64,000 nt of DNA, taken from assembly GCA_029721515.1 (NCBI GenBank), contig CM056559.1, positions 14,685,001 through 14,749,000 on the forward strand, read 5' to 3'. Source of the stretch: Synanceia verrucosa (lineage: Eukaryota > Chordata > Actinopteri > Perciformes > Synanceiidae). A model generated the notes under the pieces. It searched no databases, was not told the origin of the DNA, and saw only the letters and a list, made by a program, of their open reading frames with translations. Made by a program: the position numbers and the translations under genes. Of the stretch, positions 24,646-38,132 are shown piece after piece. Within the stretch, counting starts at the first letter, position 1. Each line of letters starts with the position of its first letter.

Positions 24646-27204
24646 AAACCATAATTCATGTCAAAATATGTTTGATGTGTGGAGAACTCAATGCATGAGG
24701 GGCATTGTGCTGAATCAGCTGTCTATTTCAGATATTTGCATTGTGAAGTTTGTGTTTGTCAGAGTAGATCTATAGCTTAACACTGACTATTTCTCATAGT
24801 CATTCCTTGCAGCAATACCTGATCACAGTGTCCTGTGCAACTATTGTTTTTGACACACACACTGTGTGGGCTTAGCGTATTTGAGGGGCAAGTCTTTCTA
24901 AAAACCCTCAGCCAGACTGGGCATGAAACCCAGTGTGGCTCTCGAAGTCAACCTAATGATTTTCAGCATGGACTAACGCGGTTACAGTCTTGGATGTGAG
25001 GCCTACCATATGGTAGAGGGACAAGACCTTTTAAAGGAAACTGTATCTCTCCATTGCTGGTTCCCCCTCTCACACTGGTCTCCAAGTTTATATTTGATTT
25101 AGACCAGAAATTCCCCCAGTCCAGTGAACTCAACGAGAGCATTTCAGCTCCTAAACATATAAGTTTCTGTAAGGTAAACGTTAGCCAAAAGCAAATATGC
25201 TGTGTTCAGAGTTTCAAAAATTGTGGTTTCATGTGTAGATGATGGATAAGTCAAAGACCGTAGCTGTACTTAGACGTGTGGGGCGTTAGGGATGCTGAGT
25301 ACAGATAATCGGATTGGTGTGTGTGTTTGTGTGTCCACTTAAAGCAAACAGTCCTGTTTGTTTATTTAGTAATGCACATTAGTTCATCATTGCAAGCTGA
25401 CGCCCTTATCAAAGAGGGGTAGAGAAGGGGAACTCCAGCTGGGAGCAGCACCAACTACATTATCAACGACGATGGCACATCATGATAGCAAACGAAAGCA
25501 ATTGTAAAAAAAAAAAAAAAAGAAAAAATACTTTGATGTTGATGTATCTGAAAGACAACACAAAAGATTTAGTGCAAAATAATGAGAAAAACAATATTAT
25601 CTCCCCATCAAAATCAGTCACGGACATCAGAAAATACATCACAGCGCTTTGTATAAACACAGATAAGCACACGCTCATGCATGTATATGTGTATCCCATG
25701 TATTTAAATGCTCCTGCTCGATGGCAAATTCATTAATTTTTATTAAGAGGGAAAATATTTGTTCCCAAGTCTGCTATCTGCATGGTTGGAATGATTTTCA
25801 CCTCTGCCACGAGGTGTTGGGCGGACTCATACATCACACGATTACCCCGAGCAGCAAGCAGGGCCGCCATCATCAGGGACTGAATTAAAGATGATAGAAA
25901 GAGCTATTAATCACTGTGACAAAGCCCCTAATGGAGGTGTGACCCAGCCACTGCTGACGGGACGCCAAGGGGACGCACCCATGGGACAAATGGATACATA
26001 TGTTTACAGAGAGAAATAACCTACCTGTGGACATACCTAACCCGCCCCCGATTTTTATACACCACTGTCTTTCTTGCTCTTACTTCATCGCTGTCTTGCA
26101 AAACAATTGTGTGTCATTTGCTACATTCACCCCTTCGACTTGATGTGTGTCTTAGGTTTGAGTCAGTGAAATTCTAATATTCTATCCACCTTGTTTTATT
26201 TTGCAAGTGTGATGAACTTTTCAAATCTTTTACATCAGAATCACTGAGACACTTAAAATTTGATTCTGATACTGATAAAGAAACTTGTATGGTAAACCAA
26301 ATGGAAGAGCTATAACACTGACAATAACAAGACAATAACACTGTAAGACGGGAACATTAGTCATACTTAATCTGGGCCCAATTCACAGACCACTTCATCT
26401 AGCCAAATAGACAGGTCCAACAGTTGACTGATGGGGTCTTAGATCTTGAAATATGGAAAGGAACTCCCCACCTTACGAGGACTGGCCATCATGCTTATCT
26501 GTAGACATCATTTGTTGCCTGTGATAACAGACAAATGGGATGCGGAGGGGGTGGCCTTGTACTGCGGGTCAAACATAATCACATATGATCCTCTCCATTA
26601 GTCTTCACATCCAAATTCTGAAACTAAACTCTTCATCATTTCTCTGCTTTCTAGTTATATTTCAACAGCAGGAAAAGAAGAACCAGAACCACAGTTTCAT
26701 CACTGAATGATAGTGCAGTCGATATGAGACACATTGCATATATGTTTGACATAATCAGTTAGCCTATATTATATCAATTCACAAAAAGGATTCACACATT
26801 CTCGTGTATAAGCGCAAATGCTTATTATCAGTTGAGAATTTCAAAATAAAGACATCTAAATGATGACGATATGCATATACTATATGTTTTCATCGATGAT
26901 ATTGCATCACTGATCATCAAATTTATCCAAACTGATGTTTCTTTACACCCTGAAGTAAAACTATTTTTTTAACTGCAAAACTTCTAAACTAGAAATTGTT
27001 TGGAAGATTCAAAATACGTGGAAGTTGCGAAGAGGGTTACGGCACAATTGCCATGGTTGCATAGTAATTTGCCTGAAATGAGGATACCCTGAGGGAGGGA
27101 GGTGTAGACATCTGGGAGAGACAACTCATTGTGACTGAATTCAAAAGAAAATAAAAATAATTATCTTTAGTTGGTTAATTTCAACGCTTTCACAGCTACT
27201 GCCA
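24646..27204. other. Intron 1 segment without recognised gene
   Basis: Includes an A17 run at 25506-25522 and one CNE-like block (listed). 26200-27000 is AT-rich and nothing else is recognised. Confidence 0.45.
25745..25990. promoter_or_regulatory. Candidate conserved non-coding element
   Basis: Low-repeat block with GAATTAAAGATGATAG and AGCTATTAATCACTGTGACAAAG; the last part resembles a TCF/LEF-type CTTTG core on the other strand. Confidence 0.3.
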
Positions 27205-27380
27205 AATAGAAAAATGGCTGCTGTTGATTTGCGAAGCACAGTTAATTACAGTGCATCAGTTTGTGCCTAGATTCCCTCAGCAGGGTGTATAAGAGAGCGT
27301 TTGGAGCCCCATGCCCTCGGGAGAGGCAATAAGCTTCCTAATTAACTCTGTCTTTGTGCTTAATGGAGGCCTTAGTGCTG
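27205..27380. promoter_or_regulatory. Candidate conserved non-coding element
   Basis: Repeat-free sequence with CAGTTAATTACAGTG, TCCTAATTAACTC and AATAAGC, a cluster of TAATTA-type homeodomain cores. Confidence 0.3.
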
Positions 27381-27798
27381 CTTTTGGGGAGTCTTTTGGT
27401 CCGCTGATCCATTGGGGTGACTGTGGTACTGAGTGATACAAACCACAAACACTCATAGCCTTGGGTAGCTATATATGTACAATCCTCCTGGCCCATTGTC
27501 CATAATTTATCTCTCAAGATTTTCTTCAACCGAAAACAAATTTCCAAATAAAATAGGACATTTGTATTACATTGCTATTGTTTTCATTTTGCCTTTCTCA
27601 AACTGTAAAATATCCAAGCCCCCTCCCTTTAAGGAATTATGGAATGCTGAGAAAAGTATTAAATACCCTTAAAATCAGGGAAAAAACAGGAAATGCTGCA
27701 GGTACGTCTGAATAAAATGCAGTATAGGTGCAGTTGCTCACAATTCTATTCATTCATATGCAAACAAACAGGCACTTATACGGCACAAACTCCTTAAG

Positions 27799-27832
27799 CA
27801 CACACACACACAGAGACACACACACACACACC
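27799..27832. repeat. Interrupted (CA)n microsatellite
   Basis: CA repeat broken once by GAGA. Confidence 0.9.
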
Positions 27833-27889
27833 ACCAAGTAGCAAGAGCAGAGCTCTTTACACAGTCTTAATTAATGAGAGCATTGTCTA

Positions 27890-28230
27890 TGTTTTTTCAC
27901 CCTGTGTTAGTCAACTGCTCCGTTCCAAATGGAAAATACTCCATTAAGGACCCAGGGCCGAGATACCAATTAACATCGCACAACAAACTGAAACTTAGAG
28001 TCATTCCCTGAGCACACACACAGACACCTAATTAATTAGCATTAGTTGTGATTAATAATGAGGGTCCTTTAATGGTAAATCTGCAGCTCCAATGGCAGTC
28101 TGACACAACAAAGGCATCTGTGTGCACGGCAGGATTTATCTGGGGAGCTGCTCAGGGATTTTAACATGTTCCTCACAGGCCTGACAAATGGCCTATTAAT
28201 TATCTAATGTTGTCTGACAACAGCCGCTTG
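27890..28230. promoter_or_regulatory. Candidate conserved non-coding element with dense homeodomain-type sites
   Basis: It contains the perfect palindrome CTAATTAATTAG (28028-28039), then GCATTAG, GATTAATAATG, CCAATTAAC and CTATTAATTATC. Spaced TAAT palindromes of this type bind paired-class homeodomain dimers. No ORF of note. Confidence 0.4.
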
Positions 28231-28493
28231 ATAAAGATGTATGTTTGGACAAGGTGAGGAGGGGAGGATACAGCAGAGGAAAAGAGAGAGGTGTGTGCAT
28301 GAGTGTGGGGGTGTTTGCATAAAGGGAGAAAAAACAAAGCGTGTGAGAGTGAAGGCATGGCTGACTTGCCGACATTTATACAATTGCAACACATGTGAAA
28401 CAAACAGTAGCACACAGTTTAGCATGTTCTCAAAAGACTCTTCTTATCTCTCACCTTAATATAAATAGCTGTGCTTCTACTTCTACAGTTAGT

Positions 28494-28845
28494 TGGGGCG
28501 GCAGTAGCCGCTTGGGCTGGGAATGACTTGGGCTGGGAATCGGAGGGTTGCCAGTTCAAGTCCAGGTCGGACCAAATGTGGAGAGTGGACTGGTAGCTGG
28601 AGAGGTGCCAGTTCCTCCTCCTGGGCACTGCCGAGGTGCCCTTGAGCAAGGCACCAAACTGCTCGGGGCGCCTGGATAAGGGGCAGCCCCCTCACTCTGA
28701 CACCTCTCCTCCAATGCATGTGCATGTGTTTGTTTCATGACTTGTGTGTGTAATGTGCAACTGACAAAAAGTTACTAACAGAGTGAAAAAATGTAATTTC
28801 CCCTTGAGGGATTAATAAAGGAATTCTTCTTCTTCTTCTTCTTGT
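28494..28845 (+). mobile_element. tRNA-derived SINE with TTC-repeat tail
   Basis: It has a head GGGGCGGCAGTAGCCGC, then GGGTTGCCAGTTCAAGTCC, whose AGTTCAAGTCC (28553-28563) is a pol III B-box-like motif. The middle contains the widespread fish core TGCCCTTGAGCAAGGCACC (about 28638-28656). The 3' part ends AATTTCCCCTTGAGGGATTAATAAAG, a LINE-like tail used for retrotransposition, followed by (TTC)n at 28824-28843. Decay within the A-box region suggests an old copy. The named family cannot be given without a repeat library. Confidence 0.7.
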
Positions 28846-29692
28846 TTGAGATAATCAATATGAAGGATTAACAAAGCCCATTTATTTCTAATGAAATGCA
28901 AATGAATGACGTTGTGACGAACTCAGAGCGACATGCACACACACTGTTTACGTTCACAATCAATATCATCAACGAGGAAGCCTCCACATCAACCCAACCA
29001 ATTCATATCATTAACTCTAGGACAACATGGAGCATATGGGCATCTCGCTCCCTCTCTTTCTCTTTCCCAGATTCAATCTCAGTCCTGATTCTAATTTGTG
29101 GAGTTTATCTTCCGCCTGTATGTTGACAGGTGTTCCTAAGTGGGATGCCAGTTGCCAAACGATTTTTATGATTGTTTTAGCCACGCATTTGGCCTAATGA
29201 GATAGATTCCCAGTCGGACGCTAACTCAAGCCTGTCAAATGTAAAGCAAACAGAATAACAAACCTGCGCTCACATTGTTTCCACAAGCCATACATCAGCC
29301 GGGACGTAGAGGGAGGGGCCTACGAATCACTTACTGACCTCATCACAGAGAAGATGACAGGAAAGAGTGGGAGGAAAGGAAAGAGGAGGGGATAATAGAG
29401 GAGAGGAGAGGGGCAGGGGGTGATGATGAGATACTATGAAAAACAATATTTATTATTTTTTTTTAAAGTAAGGGAAACTATTTACATTATACTTATATAA
29501 AATATGTATATTATTTATTTTATACTTAGGTACTTACATATTCTGTAAGTTTGTGTTTACTTCATTTCCAGATTAATTTAGAGTATTTGCTTATCGTTTA
29601 TTTTGCTGATATAGTAAGGGTCACAGTTTATTGCCTTATTTAAGTCACTAATTGTATATTTTTTTCTTTAATAATACATTCTGATGATTTAT

Positions 29693-29757
29693 GTTAAGCA
29701 CTTTCAATTGCTTTGTTGCATAAATGTGCTATATATGTCAATAAATGTACCTTGCCT
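29693..29757 (+). mobile_element. Degraded LINE 3' tail (same type as at 49.8 kb)
   Basis: TTAAGCACTTTCAATTGC, then AAATGTGCTATATATG, then CAATAAATGTACCTTGCC follows the same order of motifs as the tail at 49600-49818, but is shorter and more diverged. Confidence 0.4.
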
Positions 29758-29868
29758 TTTGTCTGCACGAATCACTGACATTTGAATGTGTCATCTGCAA
29801 ATACACATGCTACGTGTGTGTTCTCCTCTGAAGTAACATGGAGTGAAAATTGTTGACATTTATCATTT

Positions 29869-30203
29869 AATAACTCTTTGAGTGCTTTTGACGGCTTTTG
29901 ACGTCATTCATAATCCGACGCTTGAGTGCCATCGACGGCTTTTGCCATCAAAGTGTTTTTTCTGCAGCGAGTCGCCGATCGCGGTCTCCCGCAGCCTGTG
30001 AGTAATTTTGGGGTTTCTGGGAAATGGAGTCGAAGCACAGAGATTGAAGTGGCGTTTAGAGTGGGAGTGGCCTCTACTCTCCTCAAGCCAAAAAAGAATG
30101 GAAGAATGTAAAAACAAGCATTTTTTTCACGATGAAATAGTGGATGATGTGCGATGAAATCATTTGAGATACTCTGTGTTTTTAGAGACATTATTCGCAT
30201 CAT
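29869..30203. mobile_element. TTAA MITE, copy C, inverted and truncated
   Basis: It starts TAACTCTTTGAGTGC and reads like the reverse complement of copies A and B: CAAAGTGTTTTTTCTGCAG, GAGTAATTTTGGGG, GGAGTGGCCTCTACT, then CACGATGAAATAG and TCTGTGTTTTTAGAGACA. Homology fades near 30200, so the far terminal repeat is missing. The flanking TTAA has decayed (TTTAATAA). Confidence 0.65.
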
Positions 30204-32099
30204 CTCTTATGTCTTTGCCTCTAATTCAATCCAAATTCAGAATCCATCCTGTCCCCATCCCACCACGTCACACATCCTCTGGTTTTGATTTGTCACCTGC
30301 GCCATTCCTTTCATCCAGCAAGTACACTGCAAATTATTTTGTTCTTACCAAGATTACCAAGATTGTTTTAGACATTGGTTTTATAAAACCAAATGTTTAT
30401 GTCAAAGTTTTATCACTAACAATACAATGCATGTCAATGCAAACATACATAGATGCATTCTCTTCCCCTCTTTTCCTGCTCCATCTTTCGCTTTCATGTC
30501 ATGGCTAACTGCCATCGGGCCCTAATATAATTATGGCTCACAGTTGCACACATTTGAGAAATTGATTCCTTTGATGAAATGTGAGCGAGGCAGGTCTGGG
30601 CAGAGCAAAGAGAGATGTATATCCAGAGTGGTTGCTGCCAGCCCCCCACCCCCTCAGCGCTGTAGAAGGCCCCCTGGGTACCAAACCGCCAGCTCAACCC
30701 GGCCCAGGCTGTCCCAGTCGTTAAAAGAAATGATAGCATATGTGCTTTGTTTAAATTTGATGTCTTCATAATGCATTACACAATTAGATTGATTTGACAA
30801 TTTCCATTATACTTGATAAAATATTTATGTAGGCCTGAGGATGGTAGGTCTTATCAAAGGGGGCGGATCTGCAGCGCAGATGGGAGCTAACGTCTGTACT
30901 GAAGGCCATCAGTCAGTTAAAGCTGGGCAAAATCGAAGGCAATTGCAACCTGACTACTTGAAATTTGTATTTGTAAAATAAAAAAAATGTGATTGTGTTA
31001 GTCAAGCAACCACGCTTGAGCTCTTTCTGTCTTGTGTTTGACATGACTAATCAGGCACACCTGACTGAGATCAGATGCATGAAGTTGTACTGTATACCAG
31101 TGAATCAACCTTGTCCACACTGAATGCTGAATGCTACAGAAAGGAAGCCTGGTGGGTATTTAATGTGCTTGGCCATCAAAGACAATATTTGGGTATGCAA
31201 ATTTTCAGCTATGGCACAGTAGCTTCAGATTTGCTCAGCTGAAATCCAATGTCAACTGTACACTGGCATCACATAGAAATGCATTCCACTGTTTGTTGTT
31301 AGCCCAGTAGCTTAATTTAGATGACTCACTGTAATTATCTACCTCATATGATCTACATAACTCATATGTGTTCAATGTACTTACAACATAGCATGCTATA
31401 TTAAAGTCCATGAAACTTCTTACCATATGATTCTCCCTTTCCCTCCCACCTGTCTGTATTAGCTTTGTACAAAGGTGATACAGTAAATAAACAGTTTAAT
31501 TGATAAATTCAAGCTGCTCACAATCAGAGGTGAACCCTACTTTCCTCTCTAATTCCATCTTTCTTTTGTACCCATGATGTCTCCCTCTTCCTACCTTTTC
31601 TCACCTGTCTCCCTTCTCTCTCTCTCACTTTTGCCTTCACACCCTTTCTACGAACCTCTCACTGTGCACAGCCACCCCACATCCATCACAGCCCAGAAAT
31701 TTAAGGAGCCAAATTGGCCTCATCTGTCTCAATGTTGGATGCAGATGGAGTTTCTTCTGCTGAGGGAGGTGCAGTTAGTCACCCCTGCTGCCCCCACCCC
31801 TTCAATCTACTGCCTCTAAGCCAAGCCAGCCTGCACAGGTCTCAACACTATTGAGTCATGTTATGAGGCCGGCTGCTGGTATAAAGCGGTAAAGTGACCA
31901 CTGCACTGACCACACTCTGCTTCATTCAGTTTTCTCTTGGTCACCCTTTCTGTTTTTTTTTTTACTTTCCATCTTGCTCTCTATTTTGTTTACTCACTCC
32001 CTTACTCGTGCTTACTCATATTGCAAGTACACACACACCTACAGAACATAAGCACAGGTGGCGGTGACCATAGCACAGCCTGCAGTATGGTCTCAGCAG

Positions 32100-32400
32100 C
32101 CTGGTCAGACTAGGCTCATTAATAAAGGCCCTAAATGAGGCAGCATGCATAAAACATGAAGCACTGCGTGCTGCCGTAATGAACTGCTGCTCCATAATTG
32201 CATCTCAGAGCCGTAAAATGAAGACAAAATATTTGAAGAGGGATTCTGTCACCTCTCTGCAGACGCAACACTAATCACAGGCGTTCTGCAGGGCCCTTGG
32301 GGTCTCCCCTTGACAGAGAGCAGGGGCTAAACGCCCAGGGCGGCGACATTGGCAACACCCTCCAAGTAATGGGACATAATTGAATAATTGCTGATTAGAA
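32100..32400. promoter_or_regulatory. Candidate conserved non-coding element
   Basis: Unique sequence with CTCATTAATAAAG, CATAATTGCATC and a right part GACATAATTGAATAATTGCTGATTAG rich in ATTG/TAAT cores. Confidence 0.35.
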
Positions 32401-32798
32401 AATAGGGGGAGAGGTAATAGTATAACAGTGTCTAATATGCTATCTGAAATGATCCCACTGGGAGGAAAAATATGATAATATGGTACAGGAATGGATAACT
32501 AAAAATATATATATCTACTGTACCTCCTGGGAAATTATTTCATTTATTTGGGGGGTCAGTTTATATACCTGAAAGTATTATTAAGGAATAATAGATGAGA
32601 TGACAAAAGCTGGACTAAAAAAGTGTTGTTTGTACCTGTTTAGGGAAACAGATGGGTAAATGAGGAGAATTCAGCCAGACAATCTGTTCGTGACAGGAAA
32701 CTGACCAACTAAGCTATAAAAACGGTTCAAAATAATGTATTGTTTTATTAAGAAATAACAAAATCAAAAAAACCCACATGCCAAAAAGCCATGTCCAA

Positions 32799-32804
<6 letters not shown>

Positions 32805-32833
<29 letters not shown>
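32805..32833. repeat. (AC)14 microsatellite
   Basis: Perfect AC run. Confidence 0.95.
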
Positions 32834-32835
<2 letters not shown>

Positions 32836-35439
32836 GACAAGCACAGAGACAGGCAGGCCTCCGGATGAGAGATTGGAGTCCCACCAAGGGGTGTCACCCA
32901 GACAGTTAGAGAGTTGCTGTAGTGACAGGGTGGCTGTGGTGACATAATGAAGGTGCTGTGCTTGTCACACGGGGTCAGTGGTGATCACACTGCCCATCTT
33001 GGGGGGTTAGGGACACGTATAATGAATCTCACCAATGACAAATGGCCCTCAAGTCAGGGCTGAGGCATCTGACAAACTCAAACTCATCACTTGGACACCT
33101 TAAACACACACAAGGGCAACAGTATAGCTACTAGAAAACACACACCCATGCGCTGTGAAGCAATACTGAAACATCAACATTTTGTCAGCAATTTAAATAT
33201 TTACAGAGTATAATCAACTTTTAAATGCCTTTGTGTAAGAATCTTAACATGTTTCTTTACTCAGCTTCATTTAATTAATTTTTTTCTCTCACCTCTGGCT
33301 ACCACTTGAAACTGCTGACAAAGGGCCCTTAATTTGGCTGTTGTGGCACTACAGTGGCAGGTCAAAGGTTATCAATACAGGCATTGTTTAACATGTACAA
33401 TGGGTGACACACAATTCAGAATCATGAGTGCAAAAAAGAATCTCACACAGATTTGACACAGAAGGTACTGATACTAGTTTAAAAAGCTGAATTCAATCAG
33501 AAAGGTTTGGTAAAGAAAAAAAAAAAAACGAAGCATTGGAAAGCAGGAGTATTTTTAATGTGACAAGCTGACCACCTACTACCAAGCTGACATCCTCCAT
33601 TTAATATTTTTGAATATGAATCAAATTTGTCGGAGGGTTGCTTTTCCACTCTCAGGGTCTGCTTGTCTTGAACACCACCACAGCAGCGGGACATTTCCAC
33701 CTTAACTTTGTTACAGAACTTGTTACATACAATAATGTCCGTGGCCACAGAGACTTTCCAAACCACAGTGTGACATGTGGAATAGACCTGGGCATGGAAA
33801 GGTCCTGGGGAGGATGTTTGTTTAATGATTGTTGGAAGGCTAACATTTTGCCCCGCGCCCCCGAGGAACAAAATCCCCCTCAGAGCACTGAAGTTGTGTA
33901 TGTTATTTGTTATGGATGTCAGTTTCCCTCTATTTAGGAGGTGATTTAACTGGGCAATACGGTAGGATTGTACTATTGTATGGGGATTGTTGTCTTTGTG
34001 TGCACTTTACAGCTTTGTATGGGAGTCATAAACAGTGTGGGCTATTGTCACAACTAAGAGGGAAATTCAGTCGGACCTGCTGCTTCAAAGTCATTTGAAT
34101 GTTTTGTAATTGTAATAATTTTCTTAAGTTATTTTCTATGAAATTCATATTTTTCAATTGTAAAAACAGATGAAAAACATATTGCGTGTAGAGTGGTTTT
34201 CACCTCTCCCCATAAATTTTCTTCTATTTCGCACCACTCGCCTTCAGAATACGATATGCTTAAAAACCTGCATGTTACCATCGCTTGCATTGTCTGCCTG
34301 TAAGAGAATGTGTATGTGTGTTTGTGTTTTTTTTGGGTGCATGTGTGGAGAGGAGGGTAAAGTGTGGATATAAATGGAGAGTGACAGCTGCCAAATGACA
34401 GTGAGATTGAGGTGGGAATGCAGAAGGACAATGAGGGAAGGAGAGGAACATGACAGTAACAACACCTCAGATTAGACTGAGATCACACACGCGCGCACAA
34501 ACATGATCTAGAGCACATCCTGCTCCGCGCTCAGATGGGTAGGTGGGAAATGTGGTCCTGTAACAAGTGCTCAGTGTGTCATTCAGACAGAAGAGAAGGA
34601 TCACAGAAATCCCTTGTTTCTTCTTCCTAATTCAAACAAACAGGGACTCTAAGCAGAGCCACATGGCCTCCCTTAATGACTGACATTTTGTTTAAGAACC
34701 ATCCATAATGACCTGGTTTGAATTTAAATACTTGGTGTTTATTTCACAATGAGCTGCCAATATTCACCAATGAAAAATTCCGAAGCGCTTGAGTGACTTG
34801 AGACTGTTGACTTCATGCTTTTTCTTCTCACTCTCTTTGGTTTTCCTGTTTTGTACATATTTGGTGTGGCATGACTCTGGAATTAATGACAGATTGCCTG
34901 AACATGAACATGTTAAGCATAATGTAAAACAGATTATCAGGAGAGCGCTTACGCTCATGCATTTGATATGGTATTATTTATACAAGTTGGTTTTAATCTT
35001 TGGTATGATGAACATGGTTCTTTTATTTCTAAAAGTGTGTTTCCCCATATTGGACTGCTCCTTTGACTGACCAAATTTTATTCATTAAAATCTGTTATTG
35101 TTTCAAACCACCTAGGTCTAACATTATATTCGATCTGTGTAAAGAATCACAGACTTAATTTCGTGTATGTATGTATTCATGTATAAGATAGAAACACAAT
35201 ACATATATTAACAAAATAAATGCCAAATAGGCAATATGCACATGCAGGCTAAGTGCAAAGCAGGCACCACCAGTGTCTGTGAAATATTTTTCTCTTTTTT
35301 TGGAGGGATATATTGACTAGGGAAATAAAGCAATTACAAATCACAACAACACAAAGATTAAACTTCTTTTGAACCACTTGATGTATTGACAAACCTCTAT
35401 AAAAAGGGCCAGGTTGGAAAGTATCCCCCAAAGACGTCT

Positions 35440-36420
35440 AAAAGTGTTGCAGCCAATTAATAATCACCTCGTCTGAACTTGCTGCATGCACTTGTGCAGC
35501 CAAAAATCAATCAAGATCCACTTTTTTTTTCATATTGATGGACAGCGCTGAGTAAAAGAATGCTAACTCTAAACTAACAAAGCCGCAGCCATGTACATAG
35601 ATGGAAATCAATTGTAATTAAAACTGAACAAGTTGTTCCGCTTTATACACTCAAAGAGTGCATTGGTCATTAAAAACATTTTCATCAGCTATCAGTTAAA
35701 GGTTTTAAAGGATGTGTGCGGCTTCTGCCTCCTTTGGGATAGCGCTCAATGCTTTCACACTTGCGTTGCAAATTTACCCGCACTTGCTTTGCAATCAAAA
35801 GGCAGCTAAATTAGGTATCAAACAATTTAATGTTATGTGTCACTCCAAAACGATCTGTATTAGAAGCACTTAATTAAACTTTCAAATTCAAATGTACTAA
35901 TCAGTTTGCGGCAGAGCGGTTGCTTGTTTTTTCCCACATGAAACACCACAGCTGGCCAGCCCGGCCCGTTGCCTGCTCATTAACATGAAGGTGTGATTTG
36001 CATTTCCTGATGGACTGTTCCAGTTTTTAATATCCCTCTTTCTGCTCTTACATCAATCATGGAAAAAGGAGGCCACCATAGGCCACTATTAACCCTCCAA
36101 ATCTGCCACAAAACAAATATTACAAGAGTTGACTAATTTGGAGATCAAATAGCCACTTGTCCATTATATAATTGAAATGAAGGTGGAGTGTTGCACTTCT
36201 GAAGAGCTCCTTAATTACCAGCTGTTAATTGCACACTTGTGGTGTCTCACTTTTAATTAAAAAGAGCAGCTCGTTGCTGAATGATAAGCAACGGTGGAGA
36301 GCCAGCGGTTTAATCAACAAAGCGGGAGGAATTTGTTTCTGCTGTGGCCAGCAGCGAGTTGGAGAAATCTTCAAATAACCCAGGGAGATTAAAACATGTC
36401 CATTAGGACCAGTCAGGTTT
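35440..36420. promoter_or_regulatory. Candidate large conserved non-coding block
   Basis: Nearly 1 kb without microsatellite or transposon signature, dense in developmental-enhancer-like motifs: CAATTAATAATCACC, GTAATTAAAAC, CACTTAATTAAAC, CACAGCTGGCC, ATGATTTGC-like and TTAATTACCAGCTGTTAATTG (36211-36231). The texture is unlike the flanking repeat-laden intron. It is the most convincing enhancer candidate of the window, but that remains inference. Confidence 0.45.
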
Positions 36421-38115
36421 TATTTGGGGTGGCAGGAGCGAGGTGCATTTGAAGTTGTCCTGCTGCAGAGTCCTCAGCGAAGCACGGCTGGTGGTGTGGG
36501 TCTAATCAGCCTGCTGCTGGCCCTGAGCGCTCAAGTGGAGGAATTGGACCCCGCTGGTGGTGAGAGAAGGAAAGGAGGGAGGAAAAGCACCCCCATCACT
36601 CTTCCTTTCCTCTTCTCTCACTTTCTCTTTTCCTGCCTGAGCCTCATACTTGACTTTGTATAGTGGCTGGTGTGACGACGAGCCAAAAAAAGTCTTGACT
36701 CTCAAATTGGCTGTTTGCTTCACACATTAGTCACTGAAACGCAGCCGGGCCCGTATCTGTACAAACATGAGATATCTCTCCAGGATGTGTCAGCGCCCCT
36801 AGACAATACACAAACAACCTCGGGTCCTTTCTGGACATACCGGAGAAAGCCCTTGCACTTATTTCATGACCTGTTGAACTATGGCAGCACAATATAAACT
36901 AAGGATGAAAAACAAAAAAAAACTTTGTACTTGATATTCCCAACATGTGGCTATAACTCACACAATGTTTATATGAATGAGACAGTTACCTTGGTCAGCA
37001 ACTCTGGGCTGCTGCCAGGCCTCCAAAGGCTCTTGGTGCACCGGCCATTCAGTACATGACTACCAGAGTGCGATAACCTCGTCCACCCTTTCTCTGACCC
37101 CTCCGCTCCCTCACTGATAAAACTGTCTGCCAGGAAGTGTCCTTCACTATGCTTCCTCCCTCTCATGCTCAATCAACACCTGTCACCACAACAATCAGTG
37201 CTGTGATGTGAACACACCACCTGAAGAGGTACTTTCTGCACATCCAACTCACAGAATCATTGCTTCTAAATTCAAGATTAAAATAGTCCATATGTCAAAT
37301 TCCATCCAGGTTTAGATTACACGTATGTAGAAAATGCTGATTCAAGAAGTAATAGCACAATCACTGGGGGCTTCCCAGACCTCCTGAGTACCGCAACTCT
37401 TTTAGATAAAGGGCTCTGGGTTTATCTAAGGAAACAGTCGCTGGGGCGAGGATGGTCTGGCCTCACTGACAGATTAGTCCAACCCAGGCCCACTTCCTGC
37501 CTGCTGAGGACACTAATTAGAAGGAAGGACTGACACCACAATAAGAGCTGACAGCTGAGAGCACTTAGTACAGCTTCACACAATCCACTGCTGTATTGGT
37601 ACAGCAGCCACGCCAAGCCATAAATTTCATCACATTAGCTGGTGCTTATCTGATGTGACAAAGCTAACCTGGATGTTGTTTGGTCAGAAAAGTACAAGGG
37701 CAGTTCTGAGAAAACTGTGAGGGCGCTGATTTATCAGTGGAAGCATGCAAAGTGTTGTACTGGAAATTTTTATCAACCCCCCCACCTCCCTGCCACCCTC
37801 TCTCTTTCTCTAGCCCCCACCCTCACACACCTACACACACACACCACAAAAGGACACAAAAGTCATTGTGAGCCTAGCTGGTTCCCAGTGTTAATGACAT
37901 CCTGTTTACAAACACTTCGAACAGTGTCTCAGAGGTCATGGTCACTTACACCATCACACTGTCTGTCTGAGTCCTATATCTTATCCTTCTATTCAAATGA
38001 CCTCTAACCTAATAAAGCATTCAACGTGGCAACTGTTGTGGGATAGAAAAAAAATGCAACATTCTGCGGCAACAACTGGAACCAGAAGCACAAGTGAGGA
38101 AAATGCTTGCACATG

Positions 38116-38132
38116 CACACACACACACACAC
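38116..38132. repeat. Short (CA)8 repeat
   Basis: Perfect CA run. Confidence 0.9.

Larger units (their letters stand above)
30204..35439. other. Intron 1 segment without recognised gene
   Basis: Beyond the listed CNE-like block and AC repeat: pyrimidine-rich stretches at 31540-31640 and 31920-32000, an A-run at 33516-33528, and ordinary intronic sequence. ORFs here are under 125 residues and lack motifs. Confidence 0.45.

Noticed and set aside
28553..28563. B-box-like motif as a tRNA gene
   Set aside because: No cloverleaf can be drawn and the surrounding sequence is a SINE with a LINE-like tail.
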